Assembly (NCBI GenBank): GCA_049115955.1
Contig: JAGDZJ010000024.1
Span: 1 to 64,000 of the forward strand
Length of the DNA stretch: 64,000 bases
From: Salinispirillum sp049115955
GTDB taxonomy: Bacteria; Pseudomonadota; Gammaproteobacteria; Pseudomonadales; Natronospirillaceae
Reading direction: 5' to 3'
The stretch's first letter is position 1, and the number at the start of each line of letters is the position of its first letter. A model generated the notes under the pieces. It did not search any database. It had not been told where the DNA came from and was given only the letters and a program-made list of their open reading frames with translations. The position numbers were made by a program, and so were the translations under genes. Below, one piece after another: positions 45,739 through 54,950 of the stretch.

Positions 45739-46548
45739 TCAACCTACGGATGCCTCAGCGAACGACGCATGAAAAATACTGCCCAAGGTCACTGGGGTAT
45801 CGCCTTCTGCCAAGACAGCATTCTGGCCAAATACCGGATGCTTTTTCCACTGCGAGAACTGCATCAAATGACGCAGCACTCGCGGCTCTTTTTCAACCGT
45901 TCCGGGTTCAATGGTGACAACTGCACAACGAGTGCAGGGTTTCACTACCGCCAGGAAATGAGTTTCGCTGCGCAAAGACAACCAACGATTTTCACTCCAA
46001 GCGGCCGCGCCGCTCAGCACAATATTGGGTCGGAACCGGCGCATATCGAGGGGCACTGGAGAGTCGACATTCAACGCATTCAGTGAGTCTTCTAGACATA
46101 TTAACAATGGAAACCCATCAGCAAAACCGACGGTTGAATCGGCGTAGTCCGGGTTTGTCGCACGGGGCTGGTCATTACGATAACGCACCAGGTACACAGG
46201 CTCAGGAAAATAGCTCGACAGCCATTGATTGATGGGGTCGGGTGCCATTAATACAGCAACGTCATCAGACCATACAATCGCTTGCGCTTCACGCGTGCAC
46301 TCGCTCGCCGTTACCTTCCCTTGTGTGCCGTCAGGCGCGTCTATGGTTAATTGCTGTCCGAGTATCGAGGCCTTAAATTGACCCAGAGAAGGAAAGCCTC
46401 TTTGGCTCACGAACTTGCCATTGCTGTCTATCAGCATCCAACGTCGGTCATCTACCGGGCCGTGTTGATCAAACTTAAGGCTGGCGACCGGATTACCAGC
46501 CATCCCTTTAACTGGATACACCCACAATGCACTAACGAGTAAACTCAC
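45739..46548 (-). CDS. MOSC domain protein (YcbX-like)
   Basis: A 269-residue molybdenum-cofactor-related protein. An N-terminal beta-barrel domain begins LWVYPVKGMAG and includes DDRRWMLID; the C-terminal MOSC domain has RRFRPNIVLSG and the conserved Cys in KPCTRCAVVTI. YcbX proteins reduce N-hydroxylated base analogues using Moco; the E. coli protein also has a ferredoxin domain that is absent here. It follows cheV by about 32 bases on the same strand. Confidence 0.88.
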   Translation of the reverse strand: MSLLVSALWVYPVKGMAGNPVASLKFDQHGPVDDRRWMLIDSNGKFVSQRGFPSLGQFKASILGQQLTIDAPDGTQGKVTASECTREAQAIVWSDDVAVLMAPDPINQWLSSYFPEPVYLVRYRNDQPRATNPDYADSTVGFADGFPLLICLEDSLNALNVDSPVPLDMRRFRPNIVLSGAAAWSENRWLSLRSETHFLAVVKPCTRCAVVTIEPGTVEKEPRVLRHLMQFSQWKKHPVFGQNAVLAEGDTPVTLGSIFHASFAEASVG

Positions 46549-46580
46549 CGGTCATTATCCCTCTTGCTTTATAATAAAAG

Positions 46581-47516
46581 TTATTCAAGCTCAGAAATGG
46601 CGCGTATACGATCCTGTACCATATTCGCTAAGGAACCCGAATGGAACTTAGATAAGAAGGCATCGCAGCCTACCTTTTTTACCATGGCCTCGTTGAAGCT
46701 ACCACTGAGAGACGTGTGTAACACCACGAATAGGCCCGCAAGGCGCGGGTCTCTGCGCACTTCGGTTGTGAGCATATAGCCATCCATCACCGGCATTTCA
46801 GCGTCGGTCACCAACATCAATAACTTGTTGGGCACATCTTCACCGTCGTCGGCCCATTTCTTTAAAATCGCCAACCCTTTGGCACCATCGGTTGCTTGGT
46901 GCACCTTGATGCCAATGCTTTCAAACGTAGATGTCGCCTGCGACAGTGCCGTATGTGAGTCATCCACCATCAGGATTTCCATGCCTTTAGCCCGCTCAAT
47001 AACCGCGGCTTCTAAGGTACCTTCGGGTATCTCCGTGACCGGCGGCTGCACATTTGACAAGACTTTTTCAACATCGATAATCTCGACAATACGCTCTTCG
47101 AAACGCGTAATGGCGGTTAAAAAATGCGAACGACCGGAGCCGACCGGCGGTGGCATGATGTCTTCCCAATTAAGGTTAGCAATACGATCGACAGCACCGA
47201 CAACAAAGGCTTGCACGCTGCTGTTGTACTCAGTCACGATGATGGTTGATTTATCATCTATTTCGATCGGTCGCATGCCAATCGCATGGCTTAAATCGAA
47301 CACCGGCACCGTCATACCGCGCAAATGAATAACGCCGTAGATGACCGGGTGCTGACTGGGAATCAAAGTGATTTTTGGCAACGTCAGTACTTCGCGCACC
47401 TTGAACACATTGATCGCAAAAAGCTGCGAACCACGCAGTTTAAACAACAGGATTTCCAGTCTGTTCTGCCCTACCAACTGTGTACGGCTATCAACGGAAC
47501 TCATTAAATTAGACAT
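46581..47516 (-). CDS. cheV: Chemotaxis coupling protein CheV
   Basis: A 311-residue protein joining a CheW-like domain (about 15-160) to a response-regulator receiver domain (about 178-305). The receiver has the acidic pair Asp185/Asp186, the phospho-acceptor Asp238 in VTDAEMPVMDGY and a conserved Lys in FLSKF. CheV couples chemoreceptors to CheA and is tuned by phosphorylation. No other chemotaxis gene is nearby. It probably shares a transcript with the MOSC gene. Confidence 0.93.
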   Translation of the reverse strand: MSNLMSSVDSRTQLVGQNRLEILLFKLRGSQLFAINVFKVREVLTLPKITLIPSQHPVIYGVIHLRGMTVPVFDLSHAIGMRPIEIDDKSTIIVTEYNSSVQAFVVGAVDRIANLNWEDIMPPPVGSGRSHFLTAITRFEERIVEIIDVEKVLSNVQPPVTEIPEGTLEAAVIERAKGMEILMVDDSHTALSQATSTFESIGIKVHQATDGAKGLAILKKWADDGEDVPNKLLMLVTDAEMPVMDGYMLTTEVRRDPRLAGLFVVLHTSLSGSFNEAMVKKVGCDAFLSKFHSGSLANMVQDRIRAISELE

Positions 47517-47632
47517 ACGCGGACACCCAACCTTAGCAATATGAACAAAAGTGTAGCCGAATTCCGTATCGCCGACTGAATTTCCTTTTGCACGCTGGCA
47601 GACAATCCGCTCTGCCGTAATTCATTGAACCG

Positions 47633-48340
47633 TTAAAAGACTTCGCACCGATTCCATTCACAGCGCACCAATTGATACGTTGTATCCTGGCACTGTGCTT
47701 CGTACACCTCGGTTGGCCAGTCATTTTTTAACATGGCTATCTGCGGTTGCCGACAGCCAACGGATGCCAGTGCCTCCTCGGTTTGATAGAACGAGCGGCC
47801 GAAATCGCGGTTTGCTGATGCCGGCGCACGACTGCTGCGCAAAGCATTCTGATCGACACGAGCGTCGGTGCTCAGTGCAACCAACTCTGAATAATGACGT
47901 GAGTTGCGGCTTAAGTCGCGATCACCCGTGCGAAAACTGGCCAGTTCTTGCAAACACACACGCTCGGGATTGCGCGTATCCAAGCGTTTGGCCACATTCT
48001 CTTTCATTTGTTGATCTAAAGCATAGCCTGCATTCATAGTGAACAAGACCAAACTTTCATCACGTCGAGAATCGGCGAACGACTCCAATTCTTTGATAAA
48101 GCCGTAGTCCGCTGCCTGCATCATGGTGGCATTGCGGCGCCACCACTCGCGGTCTGCTTCCCGTGCTTCAGCGCTGGCAGGGCCACTCACGCGGTCACAG
48201 GCAGACACCAGTGCCCGTAACTCCGATTCCGTCGACAAAGCATAAGCTACGGCTTCATTTTTGTATTTTGCGCCTGAGGTAGCACAACCCGCGAGTGTCA
48301 CAATGGCAATTAAACCAGTCGTTAACAGTGTTTTCTTCAC
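47633..48340 (-). CDS. Lipoprotein of unknown function
   Basis: A 235-residue protein from GTG 48340, chosen because AGGAG lies six bases upstream and the protein then opens with a lipoprotein signal: KKTLLTTGLIAIVTLAGC, lipobox LAGC. The mature part is soluble, with several cysteines (for example LVSACDRV, ERVCLQEL, VGCRQP, RCEWNRCEVF) that could form disulfides in the periplasm. No family recognised. It starts 13 bases after the glutaredoxin-like gene, so the two form an operon; a redox link is only a thought. Confidence 0.7.
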   Translation of the reverse strand: MKKTLLTTGLIAIVTLAGCATSGAKYKNEAVAYALSTESELRALVSACDRVSGPASAEAREADREWWRRNATMMQAADYGFIKELESFADSRRDESLVLFTMNAGYALDQQMKENVAKRLDTRNPERVCLQELASFRTGDRDLSRNSRHYSELVALSTDARVDQNALRSSRAPASANRDFGRSFYQTEEALASVGCRQPQIAMLKNDWPTEVYEAQCQDTTYQLVRCEWNRCEVF

Positions 48341-48353
48341 CGAAGTCTCCTTA

Positions 48354-48614
48354 CTAAGCCTGACAGGCCAATAAAAATGAGCACACGTCATGCTCGTTAA
48401 ACGGCCATTTGAGTAGGCGGCCGGTTTGAATATCTTTTAATACGGGGATTTCTGTACCATGCGCCTGCATAAGCACATCGTCAGTCACGATATCAATCAG
48501 TTCGATTTGGCACTCGGCAGTGTTAACGAAGTGCATCAGCACCTGTTCAGCCAGTTCACACAAATGACAATGGGAGGTTTCATAAAGAACCAATGACCGC
48601 ACAACAGGCTCCAA
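48354..48614 (-). CDS. Glutaredoxin-like protein (DUF836)
   Basis: An 86-residue thioredoxin-fold protein with CHLCELAEQVL near the N-terminus, the Cys-x2-Cys of the DUF836 glutaredoxin family, and a cis-Pro region TEIPVLKD. Likely a cytosolic thiol-disulfide protein. It is the first gene of a two-gene unit with the lipoprotein downstream. Confidence 0.85.
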   Translation of the reverse strand: MEPVVRSLVLYETSHCHLCELAEQVLMHFVNTAECQIELIDIVTDDVLMQAHGTEIPVLKDIQTGRLLKWPFNEHDVCSFLLACQA

Positions 48615-48681
48615 TCAGAACGAATCCCTTCATTCTAGACAATAAGCAGCGGAATGACTACGACTGAAGCCTGCTGAATGC

Positions 48682-49725
48682 TTAGCGCGCCATCATTGGC
48701 ATTAACGCACGGGCAAAGTCGATCATGGCTGAGTTTTTCTTCGGATGACTGTTCAATGCATCCAGCCAAGCTGGTTTTGCCAACACTTCCGGCTGATTGC
48801 GCTGCAAGTCTGCCAAGGCCTGAGCGTATTCACGAATCGGAGCCATCCATTCTGAACGCGCGCCGCCTGACGACACTGAATTGTATTGAGCCACAGCTTT
48901 CGTTTGCGTCATGTTCATGCTCATAGACGCAAGTGTGTTGCTGTCTAATTGCAATTCTTTTGCTTTATCAAAAGCCTGTTCATAACGGCCGCTAAAGAAC
49001 TTGTCGGCAATTTTTCCAATGTCCTTCAGCAAAGCTTCTATGGCTTTCATCTCTTCCATATTCAGATCACCCTTCACAGAAAAGCTGAAAGATTCACTGC
49101 TGTTGGTTTCCCACATCGCCGCCAACATCTGAGAGTCGCCATTATTCGACGCCATGGCCGCCATTGAGGCCGACTTCTGTTGCGCCGCAGAAATGGTGAT
49201 CACATCGCCTTCACGAGTTTTCAGAGTAAAAGAGAAGTCGTTGGTGACCTGCTTACTCTTGGCCATCATGGCAGTCGATGACTCAACCACTTTGCTGTCG
49301 ACAGACTTACCCGATTCAACCATTTCTCGAATCGATTTTTTAGCGTTGTCGAGCACCGCCGTTAATTCGTCGGACATCAACCCGAGACCCTTAATGATGT
49401 CTTGAGCATCGTTAAAGCCCTTTTCCATACCAGCCAAGGACTTCTCGCGAATGTTTACCAGCTCGGCATCAGTCGCGCCCGCTGCACGAGCGCGTTCGAC
49501 CGCTCGATCAATAAAGCTAGAGACGTTCTTGATCACCGTTTCCGCGTCAAAATTCTTCACCACTGCTTCCGGTGATGTGTATTTCGTCGCTACCGTACTG
49601 TTAAGGTCTACCTTATCCGCACGGGTACTCGGGTCACTGGCCGCACCAGTGTTCTGGCCCGCTGGGTTGTTGGTAGATGAGGGTACCGTCGGCAATAAGC
49701 CAGGTACCAAGGGGTTAATCTGCAT
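48682..49725 (-). CDS. DUF5610-like protein
   Basis: A 347-residue soluble protein beginning MQINPLVPGLLP with a Ser/Asn/Thr-rich N-terminal part (about 1-50), then helical segments such as VSSFIDRAVERARAAGATD and GMEKGFNDAQDIIKGLG. The latter fits DUF5610, a domain of unknown function in marine gammaproteobacteria and Pseudomonas. The low-complexity N-terminus and lack of a signal peptide recall flagellar hook-length or secretion-related proteins, but that is only a resemblance. No operon partner. Confidence 0.7.
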   Translation of the reverse strand: MQINPLVPGLLPTVPSSTNNPAGQNTGAASDPSTRADKVDLNSTVATKYTSPEAVVKNFDAETVIKNVSSFIDRAVERARAAGATDAELVNIREKSLAGMEKGFNDAQDIIKGLGLMSDELTAVLDNAKKSIREMVESGKSVDSKVVESSTAMMAKSKQVTNDFSFTLKTREGDVITISAAQQKSASMAAMASNNGDSQMLAAMWETNSSESFSFSVKGDLNMEEMKAIEALLKDIGKIADKFFSGRYEQAFDKAKELQLDSNTLASMSMNMTQTKAVAQYNSVSSGGARSEWMAPIREYAQALADLQRNQPEVLAKPAWLDALNSHPKKNSAMIDFARALMPMMAR

Positions 49726-50054
49726 AACCTGTTACTCCATTATCATTCCGCTGTGTATGGTTTAACGGCGGTCAATGAAGATACTTTAGTAATAAATTGT
49801 TAAGAACTTTCTTTTCATGCCCGACGCACACACATCAGTAGAAAAAATTTCATAACTGTATGTAGAAAAATGACGAATAGCTGCTATGATTCCGGTGCAT
49901 TATTCACTAATGCGTATAAAGTGCTTCATTAACGCTCATTATACGCATAGATAATTTCGTCAGATACCCTGTTGGCCACATGGATGGACAGCCTCTGCTG
50001 AACTTGGCGCATCCGGGTATTTAGCAATCACAGACCTGAAAAAGATCAACGACT
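49726..50054. other. Divergent spacer upstream of LysR and DUF5610 genes
   Basis: A 329-base AT-rich gap with a perfect 10-bp inverted repeat, ATGCGTATAA (49910-49919) and TTATACGCAT (49939-49948), separated by 19 bases. That layout fits a dimeric regulator site, perhaps of the LysR protein encoded downstream. No ORF with a ribosome site. Confidence 0.5.
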
Positions 50055-50954
50055 ATGGCAAGACTGGATTCATTGGTAATTTTCACCACCGTGGTAAAGG
50101 CAAACAACTTCACCAACGCAGCCCATGCATTGGGTTTAACGCCGTCCGCCGTCAGCAAGCAAATCAGTTTATTGGAAGATCGCTTGGGTGTGCGCTTGTT
50201 GAACCGTACCACGCGCAGTGTCAGCCCTACCGAAGCAGGCCAATTATTTTTCAACCGATGCAACCGCATTCTTGAGGATTTGGAAGAAGCGGAACACATG
50301 GTGAAGGACTTGGACACCAGTCCGAAGGGGACGCTCAAAATTACGGCCACGCCGACTTTCGGCCGCGCCATGTTGATGAAGATATTCAGTGAGTTCCTGC
50401 ACGAATACCCTGACGTGAATTTTGACTTGGTGCTGGCCGATAAGAGCCTGGACTTGGTCCGTGAAGGCATAGACTTGTCGATTCACTTGGGCTCCCTGCA
50501 AGACAGTCGACTTGTAGCCCGCCCGGTTGCGCGGCAAAACGTGATCATGGTGGCGACACAAAAGTACGCGCAGCTGCACGGTGTACCGAAGAATCTAGAA
50601 GATCTTAACAACCATCACATGCTGATGGTGTCGGGCATCGACTACGCCGAACCGCGCTGGATCAAACGTTTTTTGAAAGAGGCCAATCTGCAGGACAAAG
50701 AGCGTCGCTTCACGGTGAACGATCTCGACACCATGTGTGAAGCCTGTCACCACGACATGGGCGTCGCTGCCCTGCCGACCTACATGGTGCAAGAAGCGCT
50801 GGACAGCGGCAAAATGGTTCATGTACTCCCTGAGGTTGTTTTTCCGAAGCGCACCATCCATGTGGTGTACCCCGAGAACCGCTACCTCTCGGCTAAAAGC
50901 CGGGCGTTCATCGATTTCATGGCGGACTACTTCGAGAAGAACTCTCTGCGCTAG
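50055..50954 (+). CDS. LysR-family transcriptional regulator
   Basis: A 299-residue regulator. The winged helix-turn-helix (about 3-62) reads FTNAAHALGLTPSAVSKQIS, followed by the periplasmic-binding-like effector domain (about 90-295). The general form is that of DNA-binding repressors/activators with a small-molecule ligand. The target is unknown; the upstream inverted repeat at 49910-49948 could be autoregulatory. A terminator follows. Confidence 0.88.
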   Translation: MARLDSLVIFTTVVKANNFTNAAHALGLTPSAVSKQISLLEDRLGVRLLNRTTRSVSPTEAGQLFFNRCNRILEDLEEAEHMVKDLDTSPKGTLKITATPTFGRAMLMKIFSEFLHEYPDVNFDLVLADKSLDLVREGIDLSIHLGSLQDSRLVARPVARQNVIMVATQKYAQLHGVPKNLEDLNNHHMLMVSGIDYAEPRWIKRFLKEANLQDKERRFTVNDLDTMCEACHHDMGVAALPTYMVQEALDSGKMVHVLPEVVFPKRTIHVVYPENRYLSAKSRAFIDFMADYFEKNSLR

Positions 50955-50975
50955 GCCTTCTGTTACAGCGCTTAC

Positions 50976-51013
50976 AAAAAAGGCGACCCATTGTCATGGG
51001 CCGCCTTTTTTTT
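50976..51013. terminator. Terminator after the LysR gene
   Basis: AAAAAGGCG-CCCAT pairs with ATGGG-CGCCTTTTT around TTGTC with one mismatch, with T runs in both directions; it can serve the convergent yajG-like gene too. Confidence 0.85.
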
Positions 51014-51052
51014 GTGGCTCTATTGGTTAAAGCCAAAAAGTATTTTGAGAAA

Positions 51053-51628
51053 CTAGCGCAGAAACTCGACCAAGGGCTGATGCGCCAACAAGCGGTCAAT
51101 GGTTTCCGTCAGTACTTCTTCCAAAAACTCCTTGTTTTCTTCCGGTGTTGGGCGTGTCGCTCTCGGCTGGGTCTTCGGTGTACGGAAGCGACCTTCGCGA
51201 TAGCTCATGCCAGAGGCATTTTCAGCTCGGAACGCCAACTCAGCCACGGTCTGCACTTCGCGCGCTACAACCGCTGCGGTAGCGTACTCATAGCTCAGTT
51301 CATTCAGTGACACGACCAAATTGAAGTCGGCATTGTTGGTCGTAACCACGTACCCGGCGCTGGTTAATTTTTGGCGCAGCAGATTACCCAAGTCGGCGGC
51401 CACATCGTTGCTGGCAGTCAGCATACTGGTTTCAGGGTAAGTACCTCCTAAAGAACCCAAGGCGTTAGTGCCGCGATTGTCACGCACCTGGAGATTTACC
51501 GAAGTCCCGGCACCCGAACCAGAGAAGGTCGCATCAGAACGTGGCTCAATATTGATCTGTTGTGGAGAGACAGCACAGCCCGTCGTAAAGACTAGGGCTG
51601 CCAATAGTGGGAACAATAACTTTTTCAT
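51053..51628 (-). CDS. yajG: YajG-family lipoprotein
   Basis: A 191-residue lipoprotein: MKKLLFPLLAALVFTTGC is a signal with lipobox TTGC, so Cys18 is the lipidated residue. The mature domain contains NLQVRDNRG and LLRQKLTSAGYVV, matching the YajG family whose function is unknown. It follows yaaA by about 32 bases on the same strand. The symbol is by family resemblance. Confidence 0.8.
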   Translation of the reverse strand: MKKLLFPLLAALVFTTGCAVSPQQINIEPRSDATFSGSGAGTSVNLQVRDNRGTNALGSLGGTYPETSMLTASNDVAADLGNLLRQKLTSAGYVVTTNNADFNLVVSLNELSYEYATAAVVAREVQTVAELAFRAENASGMSYREGRFRTPKTQPRATRPTPEENKEFLEEVLTETIDRLLAHQPLVEFLR

Positions 51629-51660
51629 GTTTACTCCTTCTGGTTGTGATCGGGTAGCAC

Positions 51661-52431
51661 TCAGCTCTTACGCAGGAATACCCATTCTTTATTCGTCGAC
51701 AGTTCTGCGTTAAACGCGTAGCCATCGGTATCGAATTCTTTTAATTGTTCGGGCCGCGTGAGTCGACGTTCCGCCATGTAACGCACCATCAAACCACGTG
51801 CTTTTTTGGCGAAGAAGCTGATAACTTTGTATTGACCGTTTTTCCAGTCTTTGAAAACGGGAGTCACCACGTCAATCGACTTAACATGAGGCGCCACACT
51901 ACGAAAATACTCGGTAGACGCCAAATTCACCAGCGTTTTACTCCGCACCGCCACCATATCATCCGCTAACTGTGCGGCAATTTTGTTACTCCAGAAAGAA
52001 TATAGATCATTTGCCGCCTCAGTGCGTACCTTCTTTCCCATCTCTAAACGATACGGCAGTATGGCGTCCGAGGGGCGCAAAAGTCCGTACAACCCCGAAA
52101 GAATGCGCACATGCTGGTCTACGTAAGCTCGTGCAGGCTTATCCAATGAGTAAGCATCTAAACCAGTGTAGACGTCTCCTTTGAACGCATATACGGCGGC
52201 TCTGGCCTCATCTTTAGGGTAAGGCCAAGTCCATTGGCTGAAGCGTTTGACGTTCTCCGCAGCAATTTTCTCCGACACGCCCATCATGGACTGAATGTCT
52301 TGCACGCCCAATTGACGCATACGATCAACTAAGGTCGCGGCTTCATGAGGGAACCGAATATCCGTGACATGATGTTCCGGAGTGGATGATATATAGTCTA
52401 AAGTCTTGGCAGGCGAAATCACTGCTAACAT
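51661..52431 (-). CDS. yaaA: Peroxide stress protein YaaA
   Basis: A 256-residue DUF328 protein starting MLAVISPAKTLDY, with LYGLLRPSDAILPYRLEMG and FFAKKARGLMVRYM as family signatures. In E. coli YaaA limits intracellular iron during peroxide stress and binds DNA. Length agrees (258 in E. coli). It is divergent from gloB. Confidence 0.93.
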   Translation of the reverse strand: MLAVISPAKTLDYISSTPEHHVTDIRFPHEAATLVDRMRQLGVQDIQSMMGVSEKIAAENVKRFSQWTWPYPKDEARAAVYAFKGDVYTGLDAYSLDKPARAYVDQHVRILSGLYGLLRPSDAILPYRLEMGKKVRTEAANDLYSFWSNKIAAQLADDMVAVRSKTLVNLASTEYFRSVAPHVKSIDVVTPVFKDWKNGQYKVISFFAKKARGLMVRYMAERRLTRPEQLKEFDTDGYAFNAELSTNKEWVFLRKS

Positions 52432-52491
52432 CGATTTTCCTTTAATTCACACTCAAGGGCCCTGAGTTAACTAGCCCTTTTAGGATTTGTG

Positions 52492-53253
52492 ATGCAACTT
52501 AATGTACATCGTTACTACTTGCCAGAAAGCTTACAAAACTTTAACCATCTGGTCTGGTCTACTACGACGCGCGAAGCGGCGGTGGTTGACCCATTCAATT
52601 GGCAAGCCGCACTGGACGAAGCTGCAGCGTTAGACGTGGCCATTTCCGAAATATGGCTCACACACGGCCATGGCGACCACGTCGCCGGTGTGCCTACCGA
52701 GTTTGATGGCCCCATTCGTGGCCACCCGGACATTACACGCTGCAACATTACCCACCCGTACAAGGCTCCTACTGTGTTCGACTTCGCAGGTGCGCGTATT
52801 GAAGTATTGGTCACACCGGGCCACATTATGGACCACCTGTGCTTCTTTTTGCCGGATACCCCTGCCCTGTTAGCCGGCGATACTCTATTCAATGCCGGTG
52901 TTGGAAATACGCGCAGCGGCGACGTGCACACGCTTTATCAGTCCATTCAACAACTGCGGGCGCTGCCAGCACAAACCGCACTGTACAATGGCCACGATTA
53001 CTTCCTCACCAACTTAAAATTTACCGAGTCAGTAGTAGGTGCTACGGATAAAACACAGCATTGGATCGAAAAGTGCGAATCCAGTACGCCCGCCACACGC
53101 CCCATCAGCACACTCGGCGATGAAGCGACCTACAACCTGTTTCTGCGCACCGATGACGAAAGCCTGCAGAGCCTCTTACGGCAGCAGGGCCACAAAGTTG
53201 ACTCCGCCGAGTCTGCCTTTATAGCCCTCCGCAGCTTACGTGATCAGTGGTAG
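52492..53253 (+). CDS. gloB: Hydroxyacylglutathione hydrolase (glyoxalase II)
   Basis: A 253-residue metallo-beta-lactamase-fold enzyme hydrolysing S-lactoylglutathione in methylglyoxal detoxification. ATG 52492 is chosen over GTG 52489 because AGGA stands at ideal spacing. The metal motif is THGHGDH (His58, His60, Asp62, His63), with further ligands in TPGHIMDHLCF and GDTLF, and the C-terminal glutathione-binding segment is short but present. It ends ten bases from the convergent aldo/keto reductase gene. Confidence 0.92.
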   Translation: MQLNVHRYYLPESLQNFNHLVWSTTTREAAVVDPFNWQAALDEAAALDVAISEIWLTHGHGDHVAGVPTEFDGPIRGHPDITRCNITHPYKAPTVFDFAGARIEVLVTPGHIMDHLCFFLPDTPALLAGDTLFNAGVGNTRSGDVHTLYQSIQQLRALPAQTALYNGHDYFLTNLKFTESVVGATDKTQHWIEKCESSTPATRPISTLGDEATYNLFLRTDDESLQSLLRQQGHKVDSAESAFIALRSLRDQW

Positions 53254-53263
53254 CGAGGCTCTT

Positions 53264-54304
53264 TTAAGGGCATGGGTTGGGGTGCGCCCGATGCACCCCC
53301 TCTATCGCCCGCCTGACATCGTCACTCAATGTGATGTCGGCGCTGCCAATATTGGACTTCAACTGTTCAAGGGTCGTGGCACCGATGATGTTTGACGTCA
53401 CGAATGGCTGATCATTCACAAAGGCCAACGCCATTTGTGCCGGGTCTAAGCCATATTGGCGTGCAATTGCAACGTACTGTTCCGTCACCGTTGCCGCCAG
53501 TTCTGAGTTGTAACGCTGAAAGCGCTCAAACAACGTTAGGCGACCCTTGGGTGGCTTCTGACCGCCCAAGTATTTACCGCTTAACACGCCAAACGCCAGC
53601 GGCGAATACGCCAGCAGACCTACATCTTCACGAATCGCCATTTCGGCCAAACCGACCTCGAAACTGCGATTCAGCAAGTTATAAGGGTTTTGAATAGACT
53701 GCACACGCGGCCCAACGCCCGAATCGCTCAAACGCAGGTACTCGTGCACCCCCCATGGGGTCTCGTTGGACAAGCCAATGTGTCTAACCTTGCCGCTGCG
53801 CACGATGCGCTCACAGGCCGCCAGGGTTTCTTCAATACTGATTGCGTCATCGTTTGCATCATGGCGGTAGCCCAACTGACCGAAAAAGTTGGTTTTGCGC
53901 TCTGGCCAGTGAATTTGATACAGGTCGATGTAGTCGGTTTTCAGACGGCGCAAACTGTCGTCTAAGGCTTGTTCAATCTGCTGGCTGTTGAGACGTGGGC
54001 CATTACGTAAATAGGCGAAACCATCCACCGAGCGCCCGGTCACCTTGGACGCCAAAATGATCTTGTCGCGCTGACCGCCCGCTTGAAACCAACTGCCAAT
54101 GCAGGCTTCAGTAGCACCTTGAGTCTCGGCACGTGGCGGCACAGGATACATTTCGGCGGCATCAAAAAAGTTAATGCCCTGCTCCACCGCCATATCCATC
54201 TGCGCGTGCGCATCCGCCTCGGTGTTCTGTTCTCCCCAGGTCATGGTGCCCAAACAAATCTTGGAAACCTGTAAATCGGTTTTGCCCAGTTGACGGTATT
54301 CCAT
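53264..54304 (-). CDS. tas: Aldo/keto reductase (Tas-like)
   Basis: A 346-residue NADPH-dependent oxidoreductase of the (beta/alpha)8 AKR family. The catalytic tetrad is recognisable: FFDAAEMYPVP (Asp, Tyr), ILASKV (Lys) and YQIHWPER (His). The N-terminus MEYRQLGKTDLQVSKICLGT and overall length match E. coli Tas (346). The substrate is not known. It is divergent from the lysine-rich protein gene. Confidence 0.92.
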   Translation of the reverse strand: MEYRQLGKTDLQVSKICLGTMTWGEQNTEADAHAQMDMAVEQGINFFDAAEMYPVPPRAETQGATEACIGSWFQAGGQRDKIILASKVTGRSVDGFAYLRNGPRLNSQQIEQALDDSLRRLKTDYIDLYQIHWPERKTNFFGQLGYRHDANDDAISIEETLAACERIVRSGKVRHIGLSNETPWGVHEYLRLSDSGVGPRVQSIQNPYNLLNRSFEVGLAEMAIREDVGLLAYSPLAFGVLSGKYLGGQKPPKGRLTLFERFQRYNSELAATVTEQYVAIARQYGLDPAQMALAFVNDQPFVTSNIIGATTLEQLKSNIGSADITLSDDVRRAIEGVHRAHPNPCP

Positions 54305-54375
54305 TTTCTCTCCTATGGCCGTTGCAATTAACGAGGTATACTGTACGACAGTTTATGACCAACCGATGACTTTAC

Positions 54376-54945
54376 ATGTCCAGAGAGAAGAAATCCCGCC
54401 GTTTAAAAGGCAAGCTTGATATTAAGACCGGCTCAAAGAAGAATTTCATTGAGCGGGGGCAAAAAGGCCGCATTCCGTCCAAGAACAAATTGGCGAAACA
54501 CGGCGACAAGCAACAGTCCGCTTACAAGAAACATCTTGAAGAGCAAGGCAAGCCATCCAGCCCAAAAAAGGCCGATGACGAACATGGCAAGGCAGACAGA
54601 CCGCCAGCGCCGTTCAGCCGAGCCAGTAAGGCCGCCGAAGCCGAGCGTGATAACGCTGTGATGCAGAGCGCCGAAAACACTCAGGAAGTCATTTTGGAGG
54701 CCGTTGAGGCAGCTGCGGAAGTAGCAAAGCCCAAGAACGCTACCAAAGCAACGACCAAACCGAAGGTTGCGACTAAGCCTAAAGCAGCACCTCGCGCCAC
54801 AGGTAAAGACGCTGAAAAGCCGACGGGCAAGGCAACTCCGAAGCCTAAAGCGGCACCCGCCGAGCGGGAAGCCAAGAAAGAGAAAACCAAGCCCGAGTTC
54901 GACTCCTTAAGTGGTGATGATCTCTGGAACCTGCTGGACGACTAA
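54376..54945 (+). CDS. Lysine-rich low-complexity protein with acidic end, unknown function
   Basis: A 189-residue protein. The first 50 residues are strongly basic (MSREKKSRRLKGK), residues about 100-170 are a Lys/Ala/Pro/Thr-rich low-complexity segment, and the last 15 residues are acidic with FDSLSGDDLWNLLDD. This design suggests nucleic-acid or ribosome association with a peptide-like interaction tail. The basic N-terminus vaguely resembles YihI, but identity is not convincing. It is followed after five bases by the DUF1624 gene, so they probably share a transcript. Confidence 0.6.
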   Translation: MSREKKSRRLKGKLDIKTGSKKNFIERGQKGRIPSKNKLAKHGDKQQSAYKKHLEEQGKPSSPKKADDEHGKADRPPAPFSRASKAAEAERDNAVMQSAENTQEVILEAVEAAAEVAKPKNATKATTKPKVATKPKAAPRATGKDAEKPTGKATPKPKAAPAEREAKKEKTKPEFDSLSGDDLWNLLDD

Positions 54946-54950
54946 GTCTT

